Assembly: GCF_963678635.1 (NCBI RefSeq)
Contig: NC_087067.1
Span: forward strand, 28,780,495 to 28,844,494
Origin: Symsagittifera roscoffensis
Taxonomy: Eukaryota; Xenacoelomorpha; Acoela; Convolutidae
Reading direction: 5' to 3'
Length of the DNA: 64,000 nt
A program made the position numbers and the translations under genes. Under the pieces are notes generated by a model that ran no database searches, was not told the DNA's origin, and was given only the letters and a program-made list of their open reading frames with translations. Positions 34,621 to 46,920 of this stretch are shown one piece after another (the stretch's first letter is position 1; every line of letters begins with the position of its first letter).

Positions 34621-36300
34621 CTTGATTTATAATCACAAATCACAATTTATAGCTAGTTTATAAATAACTTAAAAATTATAGTTTAAAATAAAACAAGATT
34701 AAAAATAAGTCCTTTTTACTCCAGTTATTAACTTCAACTTTGAGATTTATGCTACCGGTAATATGTGAATGGAAACGTGTCAGTTTTATAATACAAAACT
34801 TGAAATGGTTTTGGCTACTATGGGTCGACCCTCAATGTGAAATGAAAATACAGGCTAAAGAATAGTTTAAATTTTATGCCCAAAACCTGTAAAATGAACG
34901 AAACAAACCCACTTTGGCTCCCTGGTACACAAGATACGACAATGTAAAAGTGCGCTTAAACTCTGGCCAGATTTGATATTTACAGCCGGGAAATCTGGTC
35001 TGAAATGGTTTTATGGCGGATTTGATCTTAGCCTATTTAATGGCAATGTTTACCTTTATAGAGCATGAAAACTCGGCTTGTTATTAAACTCGCTAAGTTA
35101 TAACAGAGACCAAAGGCATGTATTATAAATGATCGCGTATGTGTAACTTTCATTAGGAAGAAAGCGAAGAATCAAGAAAAGTTAGCCCAAAATCGAGAGT
35201 TGTCATAAAAAGCACCAAGTGGCAAGTACGCAACTGAACACAAATTTCTCCTGTTGACTTACTCACCTTAATTAGTTTTTCTTATTTTTAGGCCGATTGT
35301 TCTAAGAACAGAAGAAGGTCGGAAAATGAATGATTTGAACAGTTTCCTAGAAAATTTGATCAGATCTTACGAACACGATACTGCGTTTTTCGGTTCGCTC
35401 GTCAGCATAGGCGGATCTAGGTTTTTATCCAGGGGGACCGGGGAGGCAAATTTTAAAAAAAATTTCGAAAATTTTGTCGACTTTCTTATCTCCCAAATTT
35501 GTAAAGCCGCTGTTGTGGCCAATTTTTTTGCGCTGCAAGTGTACTTATGAAAAACACCAAAAACGTTTTTTTTTGCTATTTTTTGGACACTTTTGTGCTT
35601 ATGCGGCGCGCTCCCCCCTCTCAAAGTTAGCATACATTGGCGACTTAAGAAAAAGTTTAGGGTCAGCCAAACATAATGGTGTTCGACATTAATTGACTCA
35701 AGCAAGATATTCATCTATGATTAGTGGACCAGTGGAAACTAGTGGACCTGCAGTTAATTGATACATCCAGAGATGTTTTAGAGGTTTAAAAATCAAAAAA
35801 AAACATTAAAAGGGATGATCAGAATTGGCTAAAGTTTTTCAGTTGCATATTAATACCAAAATAATTTTTCTGATGGTTACCCTTTAAAATGAATTTCTAC
35901 TAAAAAAAAGAAAAAATAACATCAATGTTGGCACAAATGCTCTAAACGTAAAACAAAATGAAACCAAACAAAAAAAATTGTATGTTTTGGACTGAAAGAA
36001 CCTGACAAAAAATAGTTTGGCTCTGATGCAATATTAGAAATAACTGTACAAAAACTGATTCAAGTACGAGAAACTTCCAACTTCAGCGTGTTCGATGACT
36101 TAAAGTTTTATTAAACTGATTGATGAATTCAGATTAGAAAATTTTCCACTTTGAAAAAGAACAGACATTATTAACGAAAATTAGTCAAATAAATCAGAAG
36201 CCATGGGAGAACGGAAAAAATTGCTCCCAGAACGGGGCTAAATTGGGGCTCTTATTGTTCCGACTTTCGATACGAAAGTAACGGAATATTTGTGCTCGGG
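34621..36300. other. No gene recognised
   Basis: Region upstream of the KH-like gene. 35400-35690 carries a dispersed repeat sharing 'gcggatctaggtttttatcc'-type ends with 42480-42545 and 61030-61165 (in the former as the reverse complement). No gene seen. Confidence 0.4.
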
Positions 36301-36760
36301 TGGGTTTTTTTTTCTTCAGACAAATTTCGACTTTTTAACTAGCCATTTTTGACGGAATTTTTTAAATATCGTTTGAAAGGTATTGTTGTCTTGAGCTCAA
36401 ATTTGAAAAGATATTTCACCTGTGATGAGTTTTCGTAAAGTTACGGGGGTTTAAAGATTGCCATTTTGGTCAATTTGGGACAATTAACGCGCGATATATT
36501 TCGCGTTATTAACCCGTAAGCGGAGAGTTAATCCATCTTAGAAATCCTTCCAAATTGGTTAAAAGAAGCCTATTTGCCGTGATTGGTTTGTTACAAGGAG
36601 CGAAATTTATCCTTTTGTACTTTATATGGCGTGTGAGGGGATGATTTTTATCAAAAATTTCAAATTTTAGAAATTTTTTTTTTCATTTTGTTTTATTTCA
36701 TTGAATTTTTTAATGTTATTACTGCTCCATAAACCTTAAAAGGCAGTCGAAACATTCAGG
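36300..36760. repeat. Dispersed repeat, inverted relative to 48830-49165
   Basis: 'gacaattaacgcgcgat', 'ccaaattggt', and 'ttattactgctccataaacc' here occur as reverse complements and in reverse order at 48870-49075. Part of it is also recognisable at 32770-33010. Confidence 0.6.
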
Positions 36761-36829
36761 GCTTCGCCTTGATACGAGCAGTCTTGTTCTAATATGAAAT
36801 TAATCTTACTTTGCTTTCTAGGTTCCTTT

Positions 36830-37600
36830 AGATCTCGAAAAAAAACTGGGTAAAACGCGATGATTTGGCGAACAACCTTATTCAATGATCGAACAAAATG
36901 ATCTGGCTGTAAACATTAATGAATCAGCCTTGAATGTGAAAACAATGGTCAGCTTTGAATGTGAAAAAAACTATTTAGAAAAAGATTGTTTAGTTCAAAT
37001 TACTCTACAATCATTTTCAAATCAAAAGGCAACAAACACAACTAAATTTCCGAACGGGTCGCACCCATCCGGCGTTTTCTCTAAATTTTGAAAAGTTTTG
37101 AAAAAAAGAACGTTCCTATTGATTTTAAGAAAAATTTCTCCGGAGGGTTTCTTTTTTTCCATCGCATATTTCAGCCGTGATCGGATTGTAGATTTTCTTT
37201 TCTTTTTTCGGCAGATTCTAGATCAAATCATTATTCTAATACTAATCTTAATGCTACTTTTTTGTAGATCTCATTAGATACTGAAAACAATGAGTAAAAC
37301 GCGATTAGTGGAGAATAAATTTATTGGATGATAGAACAAAACCGCCTGACTGTAAACTGTCAGCGCCTCTTACAGTTTTGACTATTGAAATGTCATTTAA
37401 AAAGGTTGGTTATTTCAAAAATCTCTTCAATCATTTTTAAAGTAAAAAAATAGAGCTTGAGAAAACAAATAAAAAATAAACTACGAACGGATCGCACCCA
37501 TACCGGGGTTAGTAAAAACTTTGAATTTTTTGAAAAGAATTTATTTTGATTGTTTTTAGGAAATGTTCTTCGGAATGTTTCTTCTTCCATTACTTCTTTC
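36830..37600 (+). repeat. About 450-bp tandem duplication
   Basis: 36850-37170 and 37290-37600 share 'aaaacgcgat', 'gaacaaa', 'tctcttcaatcatttt'-like blocks and 'gaacgggtcgcacccat..cgg'. The first copy contains a 68-codon ATG frame (36885-37091) that is broken in the second, so it is probably not a maintained gene. Confidence 0.5.
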
Positions 37601-38217
37601 ACTTGTGGTCAGGTTGTGGTTTGTCTTCTTTTTGTTTTTGTCTTTGACGTGTTTTATGAGTGTGTTGATGTACCAGTGGGAAAGTTTTTACTCTGCCAGA
37701 GAGTGTAAAAATGTTGAAATCATCCATTTTTTCCATGAAAGGTTGAACGTTGTATTCTGCGCTAATTTTTGCGAGGAACCAAAATGAAGTAATTCAAATA
37801 TGGCTGGGTGAGGGATTGAGCGGCTATGTTTGTTTTCACTGGATTTAAACTCAGTTTTCCCAAAAATGGAATTGTCGGTTGGTATTGACCAACGCAATAT
37901 TAACGTCCATGCTGTATTGGGTGCTTTCCTTTCGAAATCTGTCCTGTTACTTGAAAAACAAGTAGGAAAAATTTGATATATAAATGTTGAGATATTCTAA
38001 GGGTGAGATTTATCGGTTCCGCCGGAGTTTAAAAGATAAAAAGCAATTTTTCTCAAAGTGAAAGGAAAACCCACTATAATCGATTAAAATTGGTTTGAAG
38101 TTCATTATAATCTCAAGATTTTTTGCAAATTCATTTGAAAACTTCGGAACATTTTCTGCATTACCCACAGCCTGCTCGAGTTCTCAATCTTGTCGAATTT
38201 GTTTCATTGCCTAGTTA
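37601..38217. other. No gene recognised
   Basis: A hydrophobic 74-codon frame (37563-37787) could encode a membrane peptide by chance, because the region is T-rich. No support. Confidence 0.35.
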
Positions 38218-38224
38218 ATGTCTA

Positions 38225-38493
38225 ACCCCCCATGCACACACAGTATCATTTACCAACTCCCACGTTTGAGTCCTCTACCCCACCCCAAACCCACCAACCC
38301 CCACTTCCCCACTCCCCACAACTCCTCCCCCACATCTCCCCTCCCCCATCAACACCACCACCACCGCCACCTTCGACACCAACCTCATATGTGCCCTTTG
38401 CGTTAATGTTGGGAAGGGGTGGTAAATGTGGAGGACTAAATATGTTTCCCTTATTTAGCGCCCCCCCCCCCTACACACACACACACACACACG
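38225..38493. repeat. C-rich low-complexity block and (AC)n microsatellite
   Basis: 38225-38390 is a CCCCAC/CACCAC-rich block with strong strand asymmetry. A run of ten C's (38461-38470) is followed by an (AC)n tract to 38491. The open frames here are products of composition. Confidence 0.85.
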
Positions 38494-38509
38494 AAAAGAT
38501 GTAGAGGTG

Positions 38510-39605
38510 AAGGAAGGAAGGTAAACCAAGTGGAGTGGTCAACAAAAATCAACGAAATAATTCTCTGAGACGCCTGAAAACAGGCCTAATTTAGCCTTAT
38601 GGCGCTCTCTCAAGTGATGTTTTTCTAAAAGAATTCTTCATTTGTAATTCAGTTCCTTTGATGATTTCATTTGGAAACAGTTTATTATGATTATTATTAA
38701 TTGTTAGAAACGAAAAAAAAAATTAACTTCAATTTTATAAAATTAACATATGTGAAATAACAAATACAACATTCTAGTTTTGAACACAGTGTACTGAAAT
38801 AAAGTTGAAATTTCAGCATGACATAAAAAATTATAAACCTCTATAATCTAAAAGTAATCGATTATTATTCATTATAACTGATTAAAACGGATTTTTTTGT
38901 GTGTTTTCCTAACGCTATAATCAATCAATTAACAATCCATTATCATCAGTTATTTTGAAATTTTATAGAGACTGTCACTGAAAAGCCATGAAAGTCGCCA
39001 GTTTCGAAACTCCGGTGCGGGTTCTTGATTTTCACTTGGAACTTCAATCGCAACAGTTTAATCATTAAAAAAGTAATTCATTTTTTAGCGCTGGCAATTT
39101 TTAGAGCTGGCATGCGAAAAACACTTCATGTTCTATATGGTGTGGTACATTTGAAACATAACTGAAAATGGCGTCTTCCAGTCTCACTTTAACCACTTTA
39201 ACTCCCCTTCAATTACATCCCCTGCCATCTTGATCCTAGTTTCGTACTCTTCTACCTTCTTTAACGTGCTAAGTAAAAAGTAAAAGTAAAAAGGACGACA
39301 AAGACATCAAGACGACTGGACATTAAGACGGCAGGACATTTAGAAGGCAGGACATAAAAACCACAGGACATTCAGATGACGAAATCAATTTACAGTCATC
39401 TTATTTGCTACATCTGTCTAAAAAAAGGCACGTAAACCTTCTTATTTTTCATAGTTCTTATTTTATTGTCATCTTAAAGATCGCGTTAGCATACTTACCG
39501 GGCATTTTTTCTGACAAATTTTTTGCCATTTTTACTGCCAAACTTCACTGGAGTTCCATAGATAAAAGTCAATTAAAGTTAAGTGTCTATAAAAATGAAT
39601 ATTAA
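38510..39605. other. No gene recognised
   Basis: Contains 'taatcgattattatt'-like palindromic blocks (38850-38950), similar in style to 45640-45830, and a loosely repetitive 'gacatcaagacgactggaca' stretch (39295-39380). Confidence 0.4.
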
Positions 39606-40007
39606 TTGAATGTTGGAACCAGATCTAAACTAGTATTTATCATTGGTTATTATTATGATATTTTTTCTCTATAAAATATGGAATACTAACCAATCATACT
39701 CCATCAAACTAACAACCCACTTATTTGTAAGTGTTGAACCTTCTTGTAGTTTCAACACCAGAACAATTTGAATTAAACTTAGAATACAGTTGTTCTCATT
39801 CTGGAACTAACTCGCGTAAACCGGTGTACACTAGATCTATTGAGACTAGGAGATATAAGAGTAAGCTTAAGATTGGTATTAGACTAAGAAGTAGCACGAG
39901 TCTATCCGGCCGAGCAGATGGTTTACCTTATCTGAAATTACTCTATGAGTATAGTAACAAATACATAACTCATCTGGTGCGACCTTAATTTCACCTATTT
40001 TATTAAA

Positions 40008-40384
40008 GACACTAACCTACAAGGCATCCTCCGAAAATATGATCCCATCACCAAGATGTATATATTTTCTGTCCCCTTACTAAACTCCTCAACGTAGACG
40101 AAGCCCGCGCACTAATCGTCCCACACGAATTCCTCCAGCCCGTTCAGATCCCTATCCTAGAATTCATACATAACACTCGCTATAATCATAAACTTTATAA
40201 CCTTATTCAAAACACACCGTATGAACTCTCACCTAGCACTGAACAGCACAACATCATTAAAGCACTCGAAATGCTTTGGCCACTTCATCAGACTAAATAT
40301 ATCATCCATTTATTAGCTAAATTACTAACCTCGTCACACATCATCCACGACGTTTTCCCCCATGGATTCTTCACCGACAATTAG
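40008..40384 (+). pseudogene. Gag-like fragment without start codon
   Basis: Two frames, 40008-40069 and 40070-40384, joined by a frameshift, give over 100 codons without a stop and with protein-like composition (V-D-E-A-R-A-L-I-V-P-H-E-F, then Leu/His-rich helices). It lies where Gag is expected, just after the primer-binding site. Homology to a named Gag is not established. Confidence 0.4.
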
Positions 40385-40899
40385 GTCAAATGAATTAAAT
40401 ATTTTACTAACAAATTCGACAAAAAAAATAGCCAGTCTTATTAAATATTTTCTTTTTTCTTCATAGGCACAATCATCAATCATCTAAAACACAAAAAAGC
40501 AAAAAAAAAAAAAAGACTTTTTATAGTTTCATAAATTTCATTAACCAATTTTAATAATTGAAGCATAAAATTCTCCCGCACAACGCAATAAATTGATATA
40601 TAATTTTTTTCCCCAATGCAGTAATTATTCTTACAATTGAAAATAAATTAACAATTTCAACCCCCAAATCAAGCAGTAAACTTCATAAATTCGAAGTAAA
40701 AAATTAATAAAAATCGCCCATAAATTGCAAAAAGCAGTAATAACCTTTTTAAAAACGCTTTGTGACACCCACGACTCTATTTTTGACGAGAATTACTCGA
40801 GTGTGAGTAGCTCTTAAAAATAACCGAACTAAATAGTAACGCTTTTGCGATAAAATTTAATACAAGATCTTGACTAAAAACAAGATTAACAAAAATTTA

Positions 40900-41304
40900 T
40901 TCATCTAAATAATACAATGCAGTTTATATATAAGATACAGCCCAAAGACGAGCAAAAAGGAACTTGACAACCCAATCACACTCCAACTACGGAATGGCAA
41001 CACACACCTGACATGCGACCTACAGTCACAACACCCAACGGATTTAGAGTACGTTTTGGCATCGCAGCAGAGGAAACCCACTGCAACCGAACAATGGCCA
41101 TCTCGATGTTCAAGTATACGTACAGATCCAAGTCACCAGGCACTGCATCCAAAGTCAAACTACACGCCACTTCCGAACGAGATTGGACCATTGCTATTCT
41201 CTAAAATCAACCAGATCAACACTCATCACAACCGATCAGAAATCATAATACGATCTCCCGAAACTATCGTGACAACACCTCTTCTTCCAAACCAGAAAAA
41301 ATGA
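40900..41304 (+). other. Two overlapping open frames of unknown nature
   Basis: Between about 40960 and 41304 two plus frames are both open (41013-41204 and 41056-41304), along with a minus one (40976-41191). Base composition is richer in C than the flanks. This could be a captured coding fragment inside the LTR element. I cannot choose the frame. Confidence 0.3.
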
Positions 41305-41779
41305 ATATGCTCGCAACCTCTAAAGAAAAACACCATCATCCATCCTTCACTGCAATAGAACATTAAAAAACTAAAACTCTCTAAACCCCGCATGGGTGGA
41401 ACCAGATCTAAACTAGTATTCATCATTGGGTATTATTATGATAATTTATCTCTATAAAAAATTGAATACTAACCAATCAAACTCCATCAAATTAACAACC
41501 CACTTATTTGTAAGTGTTGAAACTACTTGTAGTTTCAACACCAGAACAATTTGAATTAAGTTTAGAATACACTTGTTCTCATTCTGGAACTACATCGCGT
41601 AAACCGGTGTACACTAGATCTATTGACACTAGGAGATATTAGAGTAAGGTTAAGATTGGTATTAGACTAAAAAGTTGCACGAGTCTATCCGGCCGAAAAT
41701 CAGATAGCGTGACGAGCAGACGGTGTACCTTATCTGAAATTACTCTGTGAGTATAGTAACCAATACATAACTCAATATA

Positions 41780-43430
41780 GTCAATTAAAAAGAATTGCTT
41801 TGCCATTAATCGAATCAAGTTCCATGGAAAATCAATTGTAATAAATAGTTTTTAACTCTTACAGATTAAAAATGTAACTCCATTCTATTTGACTTTTCTA
41901 CTTTTTTGAGATGCAATTTTTAACGCCCGCAGTCGTTTGCACGTTTTACACAAAAGTTGCTTACTTGTAGTTCAAAATTAACTTTTTTCTCTGCAACTTT
42001 GATTTTTGTTACGCATTTTAAGTTACTCAATTTTGTTGCTTTAAACCATTTTCTTAATCTGTCGAGAAACTTTGGGGTGGGGGGGGGGGTGAACAACGTT
42101 TGCGTGTACGCATAAATGTTTGTAAGTAAGTATGTATAGTTGTGTTTGCTATTGTAAATATATATGAAAATACTAATTTTGACAAGAACCGCTCGCCAAA
42201 AAATTTGAGAGCTATTTTCAACAAATTGGCTAAGAAAATCTGTCAAACTATTGGGGATCAAGAACTCGGGGTTTAAAGGACAAAGAGGCCATTACTGGAT
42301 ATTAAGGTGGCAAAAGAGCAAATGCTGAGGGATGGGGGTGGGAATGGAAATGTTTATCATTTTGAGAAGCTTTAGTTTTAGAAATCGAGTAGGCCGTACA
42401 CTCGTTCTGCAAAAGTTCTGCATCACTCATTTGATACCTGCAGATATTTATGCAAATTTGGTCGACCTAAAAAAAAAGGTCGTCAAAATTTTCGATTTCT
42501 TTCTGAAAATCCGCCACCCCTCGAGAAAATCCAAGATCCGCCCCTGATTATAACTAATGTTAATTTTGATTAAAACATTCATTTATACTTTCCTTTCAAT
42601 TGTCTGAGGGAACATGGGAATCAATTTTTTTTGTTGATAAATTAGATCACAAAAAGTTCGCATCTAATTTTCAACTAAGAATTCAACAACGGTTCTCCAG
42701 AAATTTTTATGTAAGTTTTTTCCTAATTCAGTGTAGCCTAATCAAGTAAATCTAAGTTAAACAGAACAATACGACTCGTATCAAGGTAAAGGTATCCGAG
42801 AATTCTTTAAAATGTCTGCAGTAGTAAAAAAAAGTAAAAAAAAAAAGGTCGCAAACTTTTTCTGAAAACCTGAATATTTTGGATTTGCTCAACTTCATGT
42901 TAAATCCTCGTCCCCCTATAGGCATTACGGACAAAAGTGATATTTATCATTTTTTTCATAATTTGTTTGTTTGAATTTTGAAGAAAGTGCTAAAATATTT
43001 GTACTCGATGGTCGATGGTCGGCGTTTTTCCGTCAACTTTATAGACGAATGAGTGTACTCCACTTTTAAAGAGCTATATGCTACAGCGTTATGCTTTAGG
43101 CCCGTAAAAAGAAAACCTGGCAAATTTCCAAGGTCTTTATCTTTGCAGGTCTTACCTTTCCTAGGTTTATCTTTGCAGATCCTTGGATTATCTTTAATTT
43201 GGAAATTGCTTAGTTGCCCAAAATCTGAGTCTGGTAAGTCTGATGGACAAAAAATCGGGCCGTGGGTTGCAAAAGTCAGGACACAACAAAATTTGGTCGC
43301 AAAAATCTGGACAATGTCAAATTAGCGAATAGCTTTTGGCCCCATTTTTCAGTTTCAAAACGAATCAAGAATAAAGAGGTGCATTGGTTCCTAATTATAA
43401 AATTTGTACGCTGGCGATTTTGATTTTCGG
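41780..43430. other. No gene recognised
   Basis: Holds a poly-G run (42076-42090), a repeat end at 42480-42545 ('aagatccgcccctg') shared with other sites, and 'ctttgcaggt'/'cctaggtttatctttgcag' short direct repeats at 43140-43190. No gene. Confidence 0.4.
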
Positions 43431-43437
43431 TTCTACT

Positions 43438-43465
43438 GATGTTGTTGTTGTTGCTGTTGTTGTTA
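43438..43465. repeat. (TGT)n microsatellite
   Basis: A run of 'tgttgttgttgttgctgttgttgtt'-type trinucleotides. Confidence 0.85.
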
Positions 43466-43547
43466 ATGTGTTGTGGCAGTCAAAATATTTGAGGAATGCC
43501 CTTGCAACTGTTTTGACCGATCTGGCTCCTCTGCCAGGATAAAGAAT

Positions 43548-44900
43548 TCAATCTTCTGTTTTCCTAAGATTCAATAATTCCAAGGATCTGTGGTTGAAAC
43601 CAGTAAATGTCTGTACGCGTTGAATTTGTAGCTTTGGTCCGCTCTTGTTCTGGCAAGGAAGGTGGCATCTTATCTGTTCCAAAAGGTATTTTTCCGTTGC
43701 ATGCGATATTTGCGAGCTTACTTCGGTAGTCCTTATATGTTTGTGTGCGGGTCCCATATCATTCTTTCGACGGTGGATTTTATCGCTTCAAAAGAGGTCG
43801 CTTGTGGGCAGTCATCCAAAACGGCGGCTTCTTTGGCTATACAGTCGGTCATTTTGTTTCCGAGAACGTCGGAGTGACCCAGTATCCACTGGATCGTTAC
43901 CTCGGGCTTGAGCTCGTCTAGAAGCTTCTCCTGGGAGAGGTTACCTCAGAGTTACTCAATTTGATTGCGGCTTTGAATGCTGCACGGTTTTCTTCAAATG
44001 ATGATGCCTTTGAACTTTGCCTCGAAATGAATAGTTGGATCCTCTGGGTCGCCCCTGGTAGTGAAGATGTCTGCACCGGGTCTTTTTGTGCCTTTTGCGC
44101 CTGAGCCGTACGTGTAGACGGAGCGCGTGAGCCTGCCTGATGGCCGTTAGTATGTCGTTTTTCGTGATTTGGTCTGTTTATGCCAGATAGGTGATCGCTG
44201 ATTTTCCAACGAGCGATGTGTTCCATCCAAGGATCATCGCTCATTGGGTAGAATTTTTTTTCCGGACCTGGATTTTTTCAATGCGACCGCTGCACTCCTG
44301 TCGGTATGGTACGGCTCGATTTGGCTCTCTCAGTTTTTTATTGTTGTTTTTGGGTAAAGTTGTCTCCGGCTCGCAGCTTGGGCAGTACCACTCTGCACCT
44401 GCAAAATTGATTTGCACTTGGTGAATTTTTCGTGTCTCTCCACCTCAGGCTGCATAGACAGTTCAGCCTAGCTTTTAACGGATATTGTCCTTAGTGGTTG
44501 GTCGGACAGTGTGCAGTGTTAACAACTTGATCAATTTCGGATCATATCGGCCCAGACCAATGCAGCTGTTCTTAACTTGGCAGCAGGAGGAGCAATCAGG
44601 AACAGAATAAATTAGCGGATGCTGTCCGGTGCAGAAGATTTGTTGACACAAATCCGAGACACAGGGGATAAGCTCTGTTCTGTAACTTCTTGTTGAGGGT
44701 GCGTATGGGGTGCATTTTGATTGGCCCCGTAACCTTGACATAACCATGAACGGCTTTGGTACCGTGGTATCCCGCTGCGCTTTTGTTTTTTGTGGCCTTT
44801 TTTTTACAACCTGCAGTAGAGCAGGAGAAAAATGGGCGGCCATATCGCAGTGACCTCCCGCATGAGGAGTAAATGGTAGAGGTCGAGGTCGAGGTCACGC
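43548..44900 (-). pseudogene. LINE (non-LTR retrotransposon) remnant with RNase H and PHD-like finger
   Basis: On the minus strand 43920-43740 reads L-K-P-E-V-T-I-Q-W-I-L-G-H-S-D-V then G-N-K-M-T-D-C-I-A-K-E-A, the C-terminal half of the RNase H domain of I/R1/jockey-type LINEs. Its N-terminal half is recognisable at 44125-44000 (V-Y-T-Y-G-S-G). Farther upstream (44898-44340) cysteine pairs spread over several frames (C-S-S-C, Y-C-P-S-C) resemble the PHD-like finger of some LINE ORF1 proteins. The reverse transcriptase is missing: only about 230 bp separate the two parts. Stops and frame changes throughout. Confidence 0.6.
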
Positions 44901-45346
44901 GCTGGGTTCATGCCTCTACTGCTCAAAAAACCCAAGGGCTTTTGATTGAAACTGTCTGGTCTTGGATATTGAATTTGAACACCGCTCTTTTATTGTCTTT
45001 GGAGGTTCGATCGGTCGTTATCCACGGTTGAGGGGATTTCGTTAGAAGGCACTTCTCTCGGTCCGGTCTGCTGATGTCGGTTATATCTGTGTCAGATGTT
45101 TGTCATCTGAGTCGGCTTATTTTGATTATGGTTTCATTTTGTTGATGATGCTTCTTGCTTACTGCTGTTGCGGCGACTGATGATGCTGCCGTTAGTTTTT
45201 GGTAAAAGTTGCTGAAAATTGATGCAGCAGCCCGTATAAAACAAAATTATACAATCTTGTGCGTTTTTTTTGAGGAATTTGAGACAAATATCTCGATATA
45301 TATATTAAAAAAACCAGCAATACGACATAGTCAATTTTATTTTATG
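44901..45346. other. No gene recognised
   Basis: Possibly the 5' part of the LINE remnant. Nothing specific seen. Confidence 0.35.
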
Positions 45347-45559
45347 TCAGATGTTTATTTTATTTAATATCTTGTCGAACTTGGCGTGCGCAGGAGCTTT
45401 TTGAGGGTGCGATTCTTCCAAAAAATTCAAAACTTTGCTAACCTTATTTAGGTTGACCAAAGTTATTTTTTCAGAAAGAAATGCCGTGCGCAGAAATTTT
45501 TGAAGGTGAGTTTCTTTCGAAATATTCAAAAAATTGTTGACCTTGTCTAGATTGACCAT
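45347..45559 (-). CDS. Short ORF made of two 34-residue repeats
   Basis: A 70-codon frame from ATG 45559. The first and second halves are related: M-V-N-L-D-K-V-N-N-F-L-N versus L-V-N-L-N-K-V-S-K-V-L-N, each followed by E-x-H-x-Q-K. The DNA repeat is about 103 bp, a multiple of three or nearly so, and the frame is preserved in both copies. It may be an exon of an unknown gene or a coincidence of a tandem repeat. Confidence 0.35.
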   Translation of the reverse strand: MVNLDKVNNFLNISKETHLQKFLRTAFLSEKITLVNLNKVSKVLNFLEESHPQKAPAHAKFDKILNKINI

Positions 45560-45784
45560 ATTTATTCTCCCAAAACTTGGTTTCGTAACATGGCTATGTT
45601 TTATGTAACGTGTTTTCCCGCACCGAAGTTTCTCCGATTATTATCTATTATCTGGCGATTTTGTGGTCGAACCAAAAATTATTCTTTTAATAATCAATTA
45701 TCTGGTGATTTTGTGGTCGCAGAGCAAAATAATCGATTATATGGACAAAACAATCCATTAAAAAGTTTTATTTTTGTGACGATT

Positions 45785-45832
45785 ATGTTGGAATTATAAT
45801 AGATTATAATAGATTATAATAGATTATAATAT
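45785..45832. repeat. 11-bp tandem repeat
   Basis: 'agattataat' is repeated four times. Confidence 0.9.
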
Positions 45833-46049
45833 AAACAAAATTGATATAAAAATTCGATCAAAAACACAAAAATGTGCGACCTCAACTTTTTCAAATTCTT
45901 AGTTTTCTGAGCGTGAAAAAATAAGATTATTAGCAGGAAAACAAGCTTTTAAGTAAATTTCGAACTGAATTTCAAGTTTTGTTACGTGTCTTGTTCTTAC
46001 ATCATTCTCAATCCCAAAGTGGCCGAAAAATTGTTTTAATACGGATTTT

Positions 46050-46252
46050 GGCTCTTTTTCCTTTTCCCCCCCACCTGCAAATTTTTTTATGTAAATTTGT
46101 TGACCACATTGTTCGATTGTTAAGAAAATTTACATACAGACTAATAAGGCCATGACAAACATATTTGATCTTCATATTCAACCTCGTAAAATTACTCGTT
46201 ACACTAATATATTGAAGTTCGGGTGAGGTGGGGGGGAAAAGGAAAAAGAGCC
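46050..46252. mobile_element. 203-bp MITE-like inverted-repeat element
   Basis: About 27 bp at each end are inverted copies: left 'ggctctttttccttttcccc', right ends 'ggggaaaaggaaaaagagcc'. No ORF. It lies 165 bp before the cadherin exon. Target duplication is unclear. Confidence 0.65.
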
Positions 46253-46416
46253 CGGATTTTTGCTGTTGAATGAATTGAAGCGATCATTCGATCTCGATGC
46301 ATTCTCAACCTTCTAATTTGCTATGACTTGTCCAGTAACCTGCAAGTCTTTGAGCCCTTCATTCAGTCAAATAGCGGAAAGGTTTTTCCTTGTACGAAAA
46401 TGTGGATTTTTTTCAG

Positions 46417-46920
46417 GCTAAAATGGAAACAAGTTGTAGCGGTGACCAGGACTTCAAATTCGAAGTGCTGGCCGAGGGTGTTTTGGATCCGGCGGCTAAA
46501 AACGACAGAACCAATCTTTTGATCAATCTTGAGAACTGCAACGATGAGACACCTTACTTCACGACTGGAAACATCTTATATTTCTCTATTGCAGAAGAAG
46601 AATATAACGTGGCAACACGTGTAACACCAGTGATGCCTACAGGCGGACTTGCAAACGTAACTGATCTCGATAGTTCGGCCTTCAAATACGAGGTAATCGC
46701 CGGCGAAAATGCGAACTACTTCACAGTTGACCTTGACACTGGTGAAATTCTAACCGCAGTTGCTGAAATTGACGCGGAAACAGTCAGTCAATTTAACTTG
46801 ACTGTTCGAGTCAATGACACTGATTCACCCTCACTTTACGTGGATGTTCAATGCATCATAGATGTCGTTGACCTCAATGAGTTTTCCCCAGTTTGTGGGT
46901 CTAATCAGTACGTCGAAACA
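46417..46920 (+). CDS. Cadherin-repeat exon, interrupted by satellite
   Basis: After a TTTTTTTCAG acceptor (AG at 46415-46416) the frame is open and encodes extracellular cadherin repeat sequence: D-L-D-S-S, then V-D-L-D-T-G-E-I-L-T, I-D-A-E-T...F-N-L-T-V-R-V-N-D, and D-L-N-E-F-S-P-V-C. These are the Ca2+-binding motifs (DxD, DxNExxP) of classical and protocadherin-like proteins. A start of the next repeat (Y-V-E-T-V) follows, then the frame enters the satellite at about 46920 and stops at 46944. Either the exon ends at a GTACGT donor near 46905 and the satellite is intronic, or the array has been inserted into the coding sequence. No other cadherin exon is seen in the window. Confidence 0.8.

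Larger units (their letters stand above)
39611..41774 (+). mobile_element. Short LTR retroelement, non-autonomous
   Basis: LTRs at 39611-39972 and 41393-41774 share most of their sequence (the right one has about 20 extra bases, 'aaaatcagatagcgtgacg') and end CATAACTCA. TGGTGCGACC of the primer-binding site lies two bases after the left LTR. Only 1.4 kb of internal sequence remains: a Gag-like frame and AT-rich sequence. Clear target duplication is not seen. The shared primer site with the env element suggests relatedness. Confidence 0.8.

Noticed and set aside
37563..37787. Hydrophobic ORF as a membrane protein
   Set aside because: T-rich composition alone gives Phe/Leu-rich translation, and it overlaps a tandem duplication.
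38218..38504. Pro/His-rich ORFs
   Set aside because: Produced by a C-rich low-complexity tract and an (AC)n microsatellite.
43438..43911. Plus-strand ORFs at 43645-43911 and 43662-43877 as genes
   Set aside because: The minus strand carries the RNase H motifs of a LINE, so these are antisense.
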